Source of the DNA: Mesorhizobium norvegicum
Lineage (GTDB): Bacteria; Pseudomonadota; Alphaproteobacteria; Rhizobiales; Rhizobiaceae
NCBI RefSeq assembly: GCF_004919685.1
Contig: NZ_SMYZ01000047.1
Span: 1 to 64,000 of the forward strand
Reading direction: 5' to 3'
DNA: 64,000 nt
Both the position numbers and the translations under genes were made by a program. Positions within the stretch are counted from its first letter, which is position 1. Each line of letters starts with the position of its first letter. The notes beneath the pieces are model-generated. The model was given only the letters and a program-made list of their open reading frames with translations. It was not told the DNA's origin and ran no database searches. This document shows, piece by piece, positions 34,807 through 44,587 of the stretch.

Positions 34807-36435
34807 ATGATACGGACCGTCCCCACCAAACCCTATTCCGATCAGAAACCCGGCACTTCGGGCCTGCGCAAGAAGGTGCCTGTCTTTCAGCAGGAGCACT
34901 ATGCCGAGAACTTCATCCAGTCGATCTTCGACGCGCTCGACGGTTTCAAGGGCAAGACGCTGGTGATTGGCGGCGATGGCCGCTTCTACAACCGCGAAGT
35001 CATCCAGAAGGCCATCGCCATGGCAGCCGCCAACGGCTTCGGCAAGGTGATGGTCGGGCAGGGGGGCATCCTGTCGACGCCGGCCGCCTCGCATGTCATC
35101 CGCAAATACAAGACCTTTGGCGGCATCATCCTGTCGGCCAGTCACAATCCGGGCGGCCCGCATGAGGATTTCGGTATCAAGTACAACGCCGGCAATGGCG
35201 GCCCGGCGCCGGAAAAGCTGACCGATGCGATCTTCGAAAAGACCAAGGCGATTTCGAGCTTCAAGATCGCCGACATCGATCCGATCGACATCGACACAAC
35301 AGGCACGGTCAAGGCCGCCGGCATGACGGTCGAGATCATCGACCCGGTCGCCGACTATGCCGAGCTGATGGAAAGCCTGTTCGATTTCGATGCCTTGCGC
35401 AAACTGTTCAAGTCCGGCTTCCGCATGCGCTTCGACGCCATGCATGCGGTCACCGGCCCCTACGCCAAGGAGATCCTGGAAAACCGGCTTGGCGCGCCCA
35501 ACGGCACCTGCCGCAACTTCAAGCCGTTGCCGGATTTCGGCGGCCACCACCCGGACCCGAATCTTGTCCATGCCAAACATCTCTATGACGAGATGATGGG
35601 GCCGGACGCGCCGGATTTCGGCGCCGCCTCGGACGGCGATGGCGACCGCAATTTGATCATCGGCAAGGGCATTTTCGTCACCCCGTCGGATTCCGTTGCC
35701 ATGCTTGCCGCCAATGCGCGCCTGGCGCCCGGCTACAAGGCCGGGCTGAAGGGCATAGCCCGTTCGATGCCGACCAGCGGAGCGGCCGATCGTGTTGCTG
35801 AAAAACTCGGCATCGGCATCTATGAGACGCCGACCGGCTGGAAGTTCTTCGGCAATCTGCTCGACGCCGACATGGCGACGATTTGCGGCGAGGAAAGTGC
35901 CGGCACCGGCTCCAACCATGTCCGTGAAAAGGACGGCCTGTGGGCGGTGCTCTTGTGGCTCAACATCCTTGCCGCGCGCGGCGAAAGCTGCAAACAGATC
36001 GTCACCGAGCATTGGGCGACCTATGGCCGCAATTACTATTCGCGGCATGACTATGAGGAGGTCGAGAGCGACCGGGCGAACGCGCTGGTTGACGAACTGC
36101 GCGCCAAACTCGGCTCATTGCCGGGCACCAGCGTACGCGGCATGACAATCGCGAGCGCCGACGATTTTGCCTATCACGATCCGGTCGATGGCTCGACCAG
36201 CGAGCACCAGGGCATCAGGGTGCTGTTCGCAGGCGGTTCGCGCGTTGTCTTCCGGCTTTCCGGCACCGGCACGTCCGGCGCGACGTTGCGCGTCTACATC
36301 GAGCGCTACGAGCCGGACAAGTCGAGGCACGATCTCGACACGCAAGAGGCGCTCGCCGATCTGATCGCCGCCGCCGATGATATAGCCGGCATCAAGAGTC
36401 ACACCGGCCGCCTCAAGCCAAGCGTGATTACTTGA
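34807..36435 (+). CDS. pgm: Phosphoglucomutase
   Basis: 542 residues, alpha-phosphohexomutase family, eukaryote-like PGM1 type. Catalytic phosphoserine loop S-A-S-H-N-P-G-G, metal loop D-G-D-G-D-R-N, and sugar loop G-E-E-S-A-G. It interconverts glucose-1-phosphate and glucose-6-phosphate, joining GlgC and GlgP to central metabolism. A ~200-base repeat separates it from glgX. It is unlike the AlgC-type mutase at 51853. Confidence 0.95.
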   Translation: MIRTVPTKPYSDQKPGTSGLRKKVPVFQQEHYAENFIQSIFDALDGFKGKTLVIGGDGRFYNREVIQKAIAMAAANGFGKVMVGQGGILSTPAASHVIRKYKTFGGIILSASHNPGGPHEDFGIKYNAGNGGPAPEKLTDAIFEKTKAISSFKIADIDPIDIDTTGTVKAAGMTVEIIDPVADYAELMESLFDFDALRKLFKSGFRMRFDAMHAVTGPYAKEILENRLGAPNGTCRNFKPLPDFGGHHPDPNLVHAKHLYDEMMGPDAPDFGAASDGDGDRNLIIGKGIFVTPSDSVAMLAANARLAPGYKAGLKGIARSMPTSGAADRVAEKLGIGIYETPTGWKFFGNLLDADMATICGEESAGTGSNHVREKDGLWAVLLWLNILAARGESCKQIVTEHWATYGRNYYSRHDYEEVESDRANALVDELRAKLGSLPGTSVRGMTIASADDFAYHDPVDGSTSEHQGIRVLFAGGSRVVFRLSGTGTSGATLRVYIERYEPDKSRHDLDTQEALADLIAAADDIAGIKSHTGRLKPSVIT

Positions 36436-36455
36436 GTGTGGCTGCGGGCGCCTTT

Positions 36456-36633
36456 CCTTCTCCCCTTGTGGGGTCCGAAGGACGGGGCGAGACCCGTGGC
36501 TCGCCCCCGGGCGGTGGATCGGCGCGCAGCGCCGAGACGGTTGAGGGGTGCGCGAAGGATCGCCGTCCTTGCCAAGCTGGAACACCCCTCATCCGTCGCC
36601 TTCGGCGACACCTTCTCCCACAAGGGGAGAAGG
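36456..36633. repeat. Rhizobiales intergenic repeat with 17-base inverted ends
   Basis: Perfect 17-base arms, CCTTCTCCCCTTGTGGG at 36456-36472 and its complement at 36617-36633, bound a GC-rich body containing smaller hairpins. Near-copies of the terminal sequence are common in rhizobial genomes (established knowledge). The right end runs on into a GGGGGAG that serves as the ribosome site of glgX. Confidence 0.8.
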
Positions 36634-36643
36634 GGGAGCCCGC

Positions 36644-38653
36644 ATGACCCCACTCGGCGCTACCGTCACCCGCGAAGGCATCCGCTTTGCCGCGTGGTCG
36701 CAAGCCGCCAGACGGCTCTGGGTCTCGATCTTCGACGAGCAGGGCAGGCGGGAAATCGAACGGCTCGAGCTGCAGCCGGAAGGCGAGGGCGTGCATGCGC
36801 TGTTCGTTGCGGGCATTGGCCCCGGTACCCGCTACGGCTTTCGCGCCGATGGCGACTATGCGCCGGAGCGTGGGCTGTGGTTCGACCCCGCCAAGCTCCT
36901 GACCGATCCTTACGCCGTCGAGATCGACAGGTCGTACGCCTATGACTGGCGGCTGGCCCAGCGCCGGGGTGAGGGGGCCGATACCGCGCCGCTGATGCCG
37001 AAGGCGATCGCCACCGCCCTGCTGAAACGCGTGCAGGCTGCGCCGCCGCTATTCCAGCCCGGCGGCCTGATCTACGAAATTCCGGTGCGCGCCTTCACCA
37101 TGCTGCATCCGGATGTTCCGGAAAAGCTGCGCGGTACGGTCGCGGCGCTGGCCCACCCGGTGGTTATCGAGCACCTGAAAAAACTCGGCGTTGGCGCGGT
37201 CGAACTGATGCCAGTGACCGCGTCGATCGACGAGCGGCATTTGCCGCCGCTTGGGCTGCGCAACGCCTGGGGCTACAATCCCGTCACCTTCATGGCCCTC
37301 GATCCGCGTCTGGCGCCGGGCGGCATCATGGAATTGCGAAACACGGTCGCCGTGCTGCGCCAGGCCGGCATCGGCGTCATCCTCGACCTCGTCTTCAACC
37401 ACACCGGCGAGAGCGACAGGCTTGGCCCGACGCTGTCGCTGCGCGGCCTCGACAACCAGGCCTATTACCGGCACACGCCTGACGGCAGGCTGGCCAATGA
37501 CACCGGGACCGGCAACACGGTCGCTTGCGACCATCCTGTCGTCGAGGAAATGGTCCTCGACACGCTTCGCCATTTCGTCAGGGATGCCGGTGTCGACGGC
37601 TTCCGCTTCGACCTGGCGCCCATTCTGGGGCGGGTCGAGGGCACATTCGATGCCGAGGCGCCGTTGCTGAGGGCAATGCGCGAGGACGCGCTGCTGGCTG
37701 ATCGCGTGTTGATCGCAGAACCCTGGGATATCGGTCCGGACGGCTATCAGCTCGGCAATTTCCCGCCGCCCTTCCTCGAATGGAACGACAAGTACCGCGA
37801 CGATGTCAGACGCTTCTGGCGCGGCGACGCCGGCATGGTCGGCGCCCTGGCGACCCGGCTCGCCGGTTCGTCCGATGTGTTTGCCGCGAACGGGAAAGGC
37901 GCCAGCCGCACGGTCAATTTCATCGCCGCCCATGACGGCATGACGCTCGCCGACATCGTGCGCTACGAGCGCAAGCACAACGAAGCCAATGGCGAGCAGA
38001 ACCGCGACGGCCACAATGAAAACCTGTCCTGGAACAACGGCGTGGAAGGTGATGCGGACGACCTGGCCGTGGCAGCGGCTCGCCTGAACGATCAGCGCGC
38101 GCTGCTCGCCACGCTGTTTGCCTCACGCGGCACCATCATGCTGACCGCGGGCGACGAATTCGGCCGCACCCAGCAAGGCAACAACAACGCCTATGCGCAG
38201 GACAACGAGATCACCAGGCTCGACTGGGCCGGCCGCGATCAGGTGCTGGAGCACTACACGGCGCTGCTCTCGACGCTGCGCCGAGCGATGTCCGCGCTTT
38301 CCGGCACAAGCTTCCTCACTGGCAAGCCACCGGCCAGTTCCGACATGCCGGACGTCGCATGGCTGACCGAGACAGGCGCGCCGCTCGACGAACAGAGCTG
38401 GCAGGATCCACAGCGGCACCGTCTGGTTATGGTCCTGGCCGCCGATGACGAGCACCGCCTTGCAGTGGTCATCAACGGCGATCGCCGTGCCTGCATGGTC
38501 ACGCTGCCGCAGCGCGAAGGATTCTTCTGGGCTGCCGCCGTCGATGAGGCGGATGTGGTGAACATCTCGCGGCCAATATCCGGGCGGACGGTGATCTTCA
38601 TGATCGAACGAGCGCAGGCCGGCACAGGGGAGAAGCGCAATGGCGGCGAGTGA
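36644..38653 (+). CDS. glgX: Glycogen debranching enzyme
   Basis: 669 residues from ATG 36644; an upstream open frame runs through the repeat and was not used. CBM48 domain then GH13 isoamylase-type barrel: F-R-F-D-L-A (nucleophile Asp), L-I-A-E-P-W-D (acid Glu), and A-A-H-D-G-M-T-L. It cuts alpha-1,6 branches of phosphorylase-limit glycogen. Its ribosome site, GGGGGAG at 36632-36638, lies in the end of the dispersed repeat. The stop overlaps the next gene by 14 bases. Confidence 0.93.
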   Translation: MTPLGATVTREGIRFAAWSQAARRLWVSIFDEQGRREIERLELQPEGEGVHALFVAGIGPGTRYGFRADGDYAPERGLWFDPAKLLTDPYAVEIDRSYAYDWRLAQRRGEGADTAPLMPKAIATALLKRVQAAPPLFQPGGLIYEIPVRAFTMLHPDVPEKLRGTVAALAHPVVIEHLKKLGVGAVELMPVTASIDERHLPPLGLRNAWGYNPVTFMALDPRLAPGGIMELRNTVAVLRQAGIGVILDLVFNHTGESDRLGPTLSLRGLDNQAYYRHTPDGRLANDTGTGNTVACDHPVVEEMVLDTLRHFVRDAGVDGFRFDLAPILGRVEGTFDAEAPLLRAMREDALLADRVLIAEPWDIGPDGYQLGNFPPPFLEWNDKYRDDVRRFWRGDAGMVGALATRLAGSSDVFAANGKGASRTVNFIAAHDGMTLADIVRYERKHNEANGEQNRDGHNENLSWNNGVEGDADDLAVAAARLNDQRALLATLFASRGTIMLTAGDEFGRTQQGNNNAYAQDNEITRLDWAGRDQVLEHYTALLSTLRRAMSALSGTSFLTGKPPASSDMPDVAWLTETGAPLDEQSWQDPQRHRLVMVLAADDEHRLAVVINGDRRACMVTLPQREGFFWAAAVDEADVVNISRPISGRTVIFMIERAQAGTGEKRNGGE

Positions 38654-40265
38654 CAAGGCCGGATGGTGGCGCGGCTGCGTCATCTATCAGATCTATCCGC
38701 GCTCCTTCCAGGACACCACCGGCGACGGCAGCGGAGATCTCGCCGGCATCACATCGAGGCTCGCTCATGTCGCCTCGCTTGGTGTCGACGCTGTCTGGCT
38801 GTCGCCTTTCTTCAAGTCGCCGATGGCCGACATGGGCTACGACGTGTCGGACTACTGCGATGTCGATCCGATGTTCGGCACGCTTGAGGATTTCGATGCG
38901 CTGGTCGCCGAGGCGCATCGTCTCGGCCTGAAGATCATCATCGACCAGGTGCTGTCGCATTCATCCGACAAGCACGACTGGTTCGTAGAAAGCCGAGCCA
39001 GCCGCGATAACCCCAGGTCCGACTGGTATGTGTGGGCCGATACCAAGCCCGATGGCGGCGCGCCCAACAACTGGCTCTCCGTCTTCGGTGGCCCGGCCTG
39101 GGAATGGGATTCGACTCGCCGGCAATATTACATGCACAATTTCCTCGCCTCGCAGCCCGATCTGAATTTCCACAACCCGGAGGTTCAGGACGCGCTTCTG
39201 GAAACGGTGCGCTTCTGGCTGGAGCGCGGCGTCGACGGTTTCCGGCTCGATACGGTCAACTACTATGTCCACGACCGCTGGCTGCGCAGCAATCCGCCCC
39301 TGGCGTCGAGCGTCGCCGGCACCAACAGCGAGACCAACACCTACCTCTACCAGGAGCATCTGTTCGACAAGACGCAGCCGGAAAACCTGGCATTCCTCCG
39401 CCGCTTCAGAGCGCTGCTCGATGAGTACGAGGATCGTGCCGCAGTTGGCGAAATCGGCGATGAAGGCCGCTCATTGCAGACGCTCGCCGCCTACACTTCC
39501 GGCGGCGACAAACTCCATATGTGCTATACCTTCGATCTGCTTGGCCCGCAGTTCTCGGCGGCGCATGTGCGCGGCTGCGTCGAAGCCTTCGAGGCAGCCG
39601 TAGCCGATGGCTGGGTCTGCTGGGCGTTTTCCAACCATGACGTGGTGCGCCATGTCAGCCGCTGGACAAGGCCGGGCAGCGATCCCGACGCCATCGCCAG
39701 ATTCTCGATCATGCTGCTGTCCTGCCTGCGCGGCTCGATCTGCCTCTACGAGGGCGAGGAACTCGGCCTGGAGGAGGCGGAACTGGCCTATGAGGATCTG
39801 CGCGATCCCTTTGGCATCCGCTTCTGGCCGGGCGTCAAGGGCAGGGATGGCTGTCGCACACCGATGGTCTGGGAGGCCGGCGCCGACAATGCGGGCTTCT
39901 CGACGGCCAGGCCGTGGCTGCCGATACCGGCCAGCCATCGCGCCCGCGCGGTCGACGCCCAGAACGCCGACACGGCCTCCGTGCTGACGTCCTATCGGAC
40001 CGCACTGGCGTTGCGCAGGGAGCATGAGGCGCTGGTAACAGGCTCGATCCGCTTTCTTGACGCTGAGGGTGACATGCTCGCGTTCGTCCGCGACGGCGGC
40101 GGTGAAAGACTGCTCTGTGTCTTCAATTTCTCCGGGGAGCCGGCCAATTGGCCGTTGCCGCAGGACATCGGGTCGACCACAAAGCTTGGCGGCGATGCAG
40201 CGGTCGTCGAGGAGGCCGAGCTTTCGCTGCCAGCGCTCGGATACTTCCTTGGTCGGCTCGACTGA
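38640..40265 (+). CDS. GH13 alpha-glucosidase-like enzyme
   Basis: 541 residues. W-W-R-G-C-V-I-Y-Q-I-Y-P-R-S-F opens the barrel as in oligo-1,6-glucosidases and rhizobial AglA. Catalytic residues fall in G-F-R-L-D-T-V (Asp), A-V-G-E-I-G (Glu) and F-S-N-H-D-V-V (Asp). Length and the lack of a signal peptide point to a cytoplasmic enzyme acting on short alpha-glucosides. As last gene of the glg operon it probably takes the maltodextrins left by GlgX. A trehalose-related role cannot be excluded from sequence. Confidence 0.85.
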   Translation: MAASDKAGWWRGCVIYQIYPRSFQDTTGDGSGDLAGITSRLAHVASLGVDAVWLSPFFKSPMADMGYDVSDYCDVDPMFGTLEDFDALVAEAHRLGLKIIIDQVLSHSSDKHDWFVESRASRDNPRSDWYVWADTKPDGGAPNNWLSVFGGPAWEWDSTRRQYYMHNFLASQPDLNFHNPEVQDALLETVRFWLERGVDGFRLDTVNYYVHDRWLRSNPPLASSVAGTNSETNTYLYQEHLFDKTQPENLAFLRRFRALLDEYEDRAAVGEIGDEGRSLQTLAAYTSGGDKLHMCYTFDLLGPQFSAAHVRGCVEAFEAAVADGWVCWAFSNHDVVRHVSRWTRPGSDPDAIARFSIMLLSCLRGSICLYEGEELGLEEAELAYEDLRDPFGIRFWPGVKGRDGCRTPMVWEAGADNAGFSTARPWLPIPASHRARAVDAQNADTASVLTSYRTALALRREHEALVTGSIRFLDAEGDMLAFVRDGGGERLLCVFNFSGEPANWPLPQDIGSTTKLGGDAAVVEEAELSLPALGYFLGRLD

Positions 40266-40272
40266 TGCCCAA

Positions 40273-40376
40273 TGCATGTCGCCCAAAAGTGCGAAGCGGT
40301 TTTGGGACAACGACATGCACAAGAAAGCTTAATGCGCGCCGATACTGAATCCGTTTCAACGCGGCGCGCTTTAAGC
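40273..40376. repeat. Composite repeat: palindrome plus GC-rich hairpin
   Basis: Second two-module copy. Module one (40273-40319) has ends TGCATG and CATGCA and core AAAAGTGCGAAGCGGTTTT. Module two (40327-40376) has 14-base arms with one mismatch, GCTTAATGCGCGCC and GGCGCGCTTTAAGC. It lies between the convergent ends of the glycogen operon and the TadG-like gene and may end both transcripts. Confidence 0.8.
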
Positions 40377-40381
40377 CGTCT

Positions 40382-42148
40382 TTACTGGACGAGCACCGAG
40401 CGTCCGCACGTCGCGCCGGTAACCCGCACATCGGCCTGGCCGACACCCACGCCAAGGGCTGAAAGCACATTGTAGAGCAGGTCGTCGACCGGTGCCGTTA
40501 TGCCGTTGAGTACAGCCACCACTGCCGGTTTAACCGCTCCGAGCAAGGCGGTCAGATCGATCCCCAGACCAAGCGCGTTGACCGAAAGCGACAGGTTGCT
40601 GACCAGCGACGTGGTGAGCGACTGCGTGATGTTGCGCGTCGAAACGGTCTTGATCGTCTTGTTGGTGATATCGGTCGCATCGAAGGTCAGTGTCGTCGGG
40701 CTGTTGTTGGTGATCGCGGTGGCGGCGGAGCCCATCACCTGTATCAGCGGAAGGTTGATCAGCAGCAGCTTGAGGCTCACATCCGCGATTTCTGCGTCGG
40801 TGAATGTCTGCGGCTGGCTGAAGTCGCCAAAGCCCGAGCTGTTGCTGTTGGCCAGATGCAGTGAGGCAATACCCGGTTGCGTTGCGATGGAAACCTTGAT
40901 GCTGGAGGGGCCGGTCGGACAGGTGATGTCGGTCAGTTTGGCTTCAGCATAGGCGACTTCCACGTTGAGCGGCAGGTTGACGGCCAGCAGGCTGATACCG
41001 CCGCCGAGGCCGGGTGTGCCTACACCGACAGAGGCCACCAGTTTGATTCGCGTCTGCGCGGTACGCACGGTGGTGCCGATGCCATCGACCGCGAGCCACG
41101 GCGAAGATTGCATCGGCTCGCCGATCGCGATGGTAAGCGCGGTGGATAGAAGCCCCGGTACGGTGGCGCCGAGATTGACCTGAGCCTGGTTGGTACCATT
41201 CGCCAGCACCGCGGCGGCGGTCAGCATTCCCATGGCGCTTGCATCAACGCCAAGTCCGGCCGGTTTTTGCCCCAGCCCCAGGCTGCCGACGGAGCCGAGG
41301 TCGACAAGTTTGTTGAGCGGGATCTTGACCGTGCTGGTCGCCTTGGACGCGATCGTTTGCAGGGCGACCTTGGCTGTATTGCCAACTCCGGGCACGTTGG
41401 CCATGGCGGTGGCGATCTGGCCGACGGTCGCCTTCGATGCCAGCACATCCGAATAGGATACGCCGGTCAGGTTCAGCTGTGTGGCAAGGCCATCCACGAA
41501 GGAGAGCACGCTCACATCCGCGGAGACCAGAGAATTGTAGTCCATGACGCTGAGCGAGATATTGCCGCCGAGAAGCCCGCTGAGGAGCGCGTTGAGGATG
41601 CCCCCATTGACGCTAAGCAGCCTCGACCCGACCGAGAAGGTTGCCTGCGGCGTCATGCTGGCGGTGGCCTGCGTGCCGATGACCGGAGAAGGTATCAGCG
41701 AACTCGCAAAATAGCGGGCAGGGATCTTCTTCAGGCCGACACGGACGGCGTTGTAGGGCGTTACGCCGGCCTGGAAGCGTTGGCTGACATTGGCGGTTGA
41801 TGCTGCGTAGCGTCCGGGCGTGATCGACACGACGGTTTTGCCGACGGCCGGAGCGATCGTCTGTCCCGTGCCTTCAACGACAACATTTGGCATGCCGTTA
41901 TCGGTCAGCGTGGTGACGACCGCGGTTTGAATGTTGGTGATGTTCGAGGCAGCGGTAATCGCTGCCAGATCCACCATTGCCTGCGCTTCGCGGCGCTCGG
42001 TGTAGATTGAGGCTTCGTCGATAGCCACTGCGGCCAGCGCCAGCGCCACCGGTGCCATGAGCGCCGTCATGACGGTGAAATTGGCCTTTCTGTCGCCCAG
42101 CATCAACTGTGCAAGCCGGAAGATCCCCTTGCGCTCACACAGTAACAT
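40382..42148 (-). CDS. TadG-like protein
   Basis: 588 residues. Near the N-terminus is one hydrophobic helix with N-F-T-V-M-T-A-L-M-A-P and the Tad-type R-R-E-A-Q-A-M-V-D-L-A-A, then a long periplasmic region rich in Ala, Thr, Val and Leu. TadG-type pseudopilin-like proteins belong to Flp/Tad pili or related envelope machines. It follows the TadE-like gene directly. No tadA, tadB, cpaB or prepilin gene is in the window, so the partners must be elsewhere. Confidence 0.75.
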   Translation of the reverse strand: MLLCERKGIFRLAQLMLGDRKANFTVMTALMAPVALALAAVAIDEASIYTERREAQAMVDLAAITAASNITNIQTAVVTTLTDNGMPNVVVEGTGQTIAPAVGKTVVSITPGRYAASTANVSQRFQAGVTPYNAVRVGLKKIPARYFASSLIPSPVIGTQATASMTPQATFSVGSRLLSVNGGILNALLSGLLGGNISLSVMDYNSLVSADVSVLSFVDGLATQLNLTGVSYSDVLASKATVGQIATAMANVPGVGNTAKVALQTIASKATSTVKIPLNKLVDLGSVGSLGLGQKPAGLGVDASAMGMLTAAAVLANGTNQAQVNLGATVPGLLSTALTIAIGEPMQSSPWLAVDGIGTTVRTAQTRIKLVASVGVGTPGLGGGISLLAVNLPLNVEVAYAEAKLTDITCPTGPSSIKVSIATQPGIASLHLANSNSSGFGDFSQPQTFTDAEIADVSLKLLLINLPLIQVMGSAATAITNNSPTTLTFDATDITNKTIKTVSTRNITQSLTTSLVSNLSLSVNALGLGIDLTALLGAVKPAVVAVLNGITAPVDDLLYNVLSALGVGVGQADVRVTGATCGRSVLVQ

Positions 42149-42604
42149 TCAGATGCCCCCAACCCTGATCGTTGACTGGCGCGTGATCGTGGTGCCTGGC
42201 ATTGCTATGCCCGGGAAAAGATTCCAGATCGGCAGGTTGCGCGCGTCGTACTGGATGGACACCACGAACTGACTTCCATCGGCCACGCTGTCATTGGCCT
42301 GGTAGGTCAGCTTGCTGGCATCCACGAAAGGATATCCACTGGCATTGTTGGTGACGAAGCTGGCGACGAGCGTCTGGCGCTCCGTCTGGTTCAATCCGGA
42401 GATCGCCGTGCGAGCCGCATCCGCCGCGATCTGCTGGACCGAGTTGGCGGCGCCGAAATATATACCGTATGCAACCATACCGAGTAGAAGAAGGATGAAG
42501 ATCGGTGAGAGAAAGGCGAATTCAACCGCCGAAGTTCCGGATTCTTCTTGAAGTTTCCGCGCTATTTGACGGATTTTGACCAATTTACTTGCTCTGTTAC
42601 TCAT
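42149..42604 (-). CDS. TadE-like pseudopilin
   Basis: 151 residues. A basic start is followed by E-E-S-G-T-S-A-V-E-F-A-F-L-S-P-I-F-I, the TadE prepilin-like cleavage and helix motif with the invariant Glu, and a short soluble domain. TadE proteins are minor pseudopilins of Tad secretion systems. The stop adjoins the start of the TadG-like gene, so the two form an operon. Confidence 0.82.
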   Translation of the reverse strand: MSNRASKLVKIRQIARKLQEESGTSAVEFAFLSPIFILLLLGMVAYGIYFGAANSVQQIAADAARTAISGLNQTERQTLVASFVTNNASGYPFVDASKLTYQANDSVADGSQFVVSIQYDARNLPIWNLFPGIAMPGTTITRQSTIRVGGI

Positions 42605-42974
42605 GGTCGCCGCGTGTCTGACCTCGAACCATATAAAAGTTAGTCGTAATGTAACCTCTGGTTGCTTAAGAACGCATTAACACATTCCGGCAAACTGGCA
42701 TGGCCTCGGATTTCCGGTGGGAAATGGCGTCGAGATGAGGAAACCAAGTCAAGCTTCTGGTTTCGGCTGGTGTTTCGGCTGCCACGGCATAGCTTTCGTG
42801 CCGCCTTACTTAAGGTGACCCAGAGAGTCTGTTGAAATAAAAATTCTCCGCGTTAGTGTTTGGCCACCAGCCGCAGGAAGGGAACCAGCGGTGCGCTCAA
42901 AGGGGTCAGATATCGGCTCCGGGGCGTCAACACTTAAAAGGCGCGCCGACGGCAGCGCCGACAGGGAGAACTTC
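42605..42974. other. Divergent intergenic region, TadE-like gene / oppA
   Basis: 370 bases holding the divergent promoters of the TadE-TadG pair and the opp operon. I see no convincing -35/-10 pair, operator or small gene. A frame running back from oppA to 42891 has no signal-peptide character and was not used. Confidence 0.5.
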
Positions 42975-44570
42975 ATGCTGATGAGAAACATGCTGAAGGC
43001 GACGGTGTTCGCCACAACCATGACGCTGGCCGCCGGCACGTTCTACACGCAGGCTTTCGCCGAGACCGTCTATAACAGGGGCACCGCCGCTGAATCGGAG
43101 TCGGTCGATCCGCACAAGACCTCGACGGTTTACGAAGCCAATGTCTTGCGCGACCTGTTCCAGGGCCTGATCATGCAGGACGAGAAGGCCAACATCATTC
43201 CAGGCGCCGCCGAGAGCTGGACAGTATCGGACGACGGCACCGTCTATACGTTCAAGCTGCGCAAGGACGGTCTCTGGTCGGATGGCAGCCCGGTGACGGC
43301 GGATGACTTCGTCTACGCTTTCCACCGGCTGGAAGATCCGGCGACCGGCGCCGAATACGCCTCCATGCTCTATCCCGTGAAGAACGCCGAGGAAGTCAAC
43401 ACCAAGAAGGGCAAGCCCGAGGATATGGGCGTCAAGGCGATTGACGCAAATACCCTGGAAGTCACGCTCAAGGCGCCGACGCCTTACTTCCTGGAGATGC
43501 TGACCCACCAGGCGACCTATCCGGTCAGCAAGGCCTCGATCGAAAAGCTTGGCGCCGACTGGATCAAGCCCGGCAATCTCGTTTCGAACGGCGCCTATAC
43601 GCTGGCCGAGTGGGTTCCCAACGATCACATGAAGCTGGTCAAGAATCCGAAATTCTGGGACGCTGCGACCGTCAAGTTCGACGTCGTCAACTACATCCCG
43701 ACCGAGGACCGTTCATCGGCGATGAAGCGCTTCGAGGCCGGCGAACTCGACAGCTACGACGATCTCCCGACTGAACAGCTCGCTGACCTCAAGACCAAGT
43801 TTGGCGACCAGATCCACGTCGGACCGTATCTCGGCACCTATTATTATGCGATCAAGACCGACAAGGCGCCGTGGGACAATGTCGAGCTGCGCAACGCCAT
43901 CTCGATGGCGATCGACCGCGACTTCCTCGCCGAGAAAGTCTGGCAGAACTCGATGTTGCCCGGCTATTCGATGGTGCCTCCCGGCATCGAGGGCTACACG
44001 CCGGCAATGGCCAAATACGCCGACATGCCGCAGATCGACCGCGAGGATGCAGCCAAGAAGATCCTCGAGAAACTCGGCTATACGCCCGAAAAGCCGCTGA
44101 AGATGGAGATCCGCTACAACACTTCGGAAAACCACAAGAACACCGCGGTCGCCATCCAGGAGCAGTTGAAGCCGCTTGGCGTCGACGTCACGCTGCTCAA
44201 CACCGACACCAAGACCCACTACTCCTTCCTTGAGCAGAAGGGCGACTATGATCTGGCGCGTGCCGCCTGGATCGCCGACTACAAGGATCCGGAAACCTTC
44301 CTCGGCATCTCGCGCAAGGCCAGCGGCAACAACTATTCGGACTACAACAGCCCGGCCTATGAAGCGGCCATGGACAAGGCGGCCGCCGCCGGCGGCAAGC
44401 CCGAAGAGCGCATGAAGGAACTTGCCGACGCCGAACGCATCCTCGTCGACGACGTTGGCCAGATCCCGCTTCTCTATTACAGCTACCATGATATCGTTTC
44501 CTCGAAGCTGCATGGCTTCGTCGACAACGTGATGGACGTGCATCCGTCCCGTTTCGTCAGCAAGGACTAA
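42975..44570 (+). CDS. oppA: Oligopeptide ABC transporter substrate-binding protein
   Basis: 531 residues from ATG 42975, with GGGAG ten bases upstream. A signal peptide of about 34 residues ends Q-A-F-A. The mature protein has the SBP_bac_5 features of OppA: R-G-T-A-A-E-S-E-S-V-D-P-H near the start, W-S-D-G-S-P-V-T-A-D-D-F-V-Y-A-F and N-K-type lobes. It captures peptides in the periplasm for the OppBC/OppDF membrane complex encoded downstream. Peptide length preference cannot be read. Confidence 0.88.
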   Translation: MLMRNMLKATVFATTMTLAAGTFYTQAFAETVYNRGTAAESESVDPHKTSTVYEANVLRDLFQGLIMQDEKANIIPGAAESWTVSDDGTVYTFKLRKDGLWSDGSPVTADDFVYAFHRLEDPATGAEYASMLYPVKNAEEVNTKKGKPEDMGVKAIDANTLEVTLKAPTPYFLEMLTHQATYPVSKASIEKLGADWIKPGNLVSNGAYTLAEWVPNDHMKLVKNPKFWDAATVKFDVVNYIPTEDRSSAMKRFEAGELDSYDDLPTEQLADLKTKFGDQIHVGPYLGTYYYAIKTDKAPWDNVELRNAISMAIDRDFLAEKVWQNSMLPGYSMVPPGIEGYTPAMAKYADMPQIDREDAAKKILEKLGYTPEKPLKMEIRYNTSENHKNTAVAIQEQLKPLGVDVTLLNTDTKTHYSFLEQKGDYDLARAAWIADYKDPETFLGISRKASGNNYSDYNSPAYEAAMDKAAAAGGKPEERMKELADAERILVDDVGQIPLLYYSYHDIVSSKLHGFVDNVMDVHPSRFVSKD

Positions 44571-44587
44571 ACTCCCTGGCCAAGCCG

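Noticed and set aside
33697..36048. 783-codon minus-strand frame opposite glgA and pgm
   Set aside because: It spans two well-supported plus-strand genes with clear catalytic motifs; composition is that of an antisense frame.
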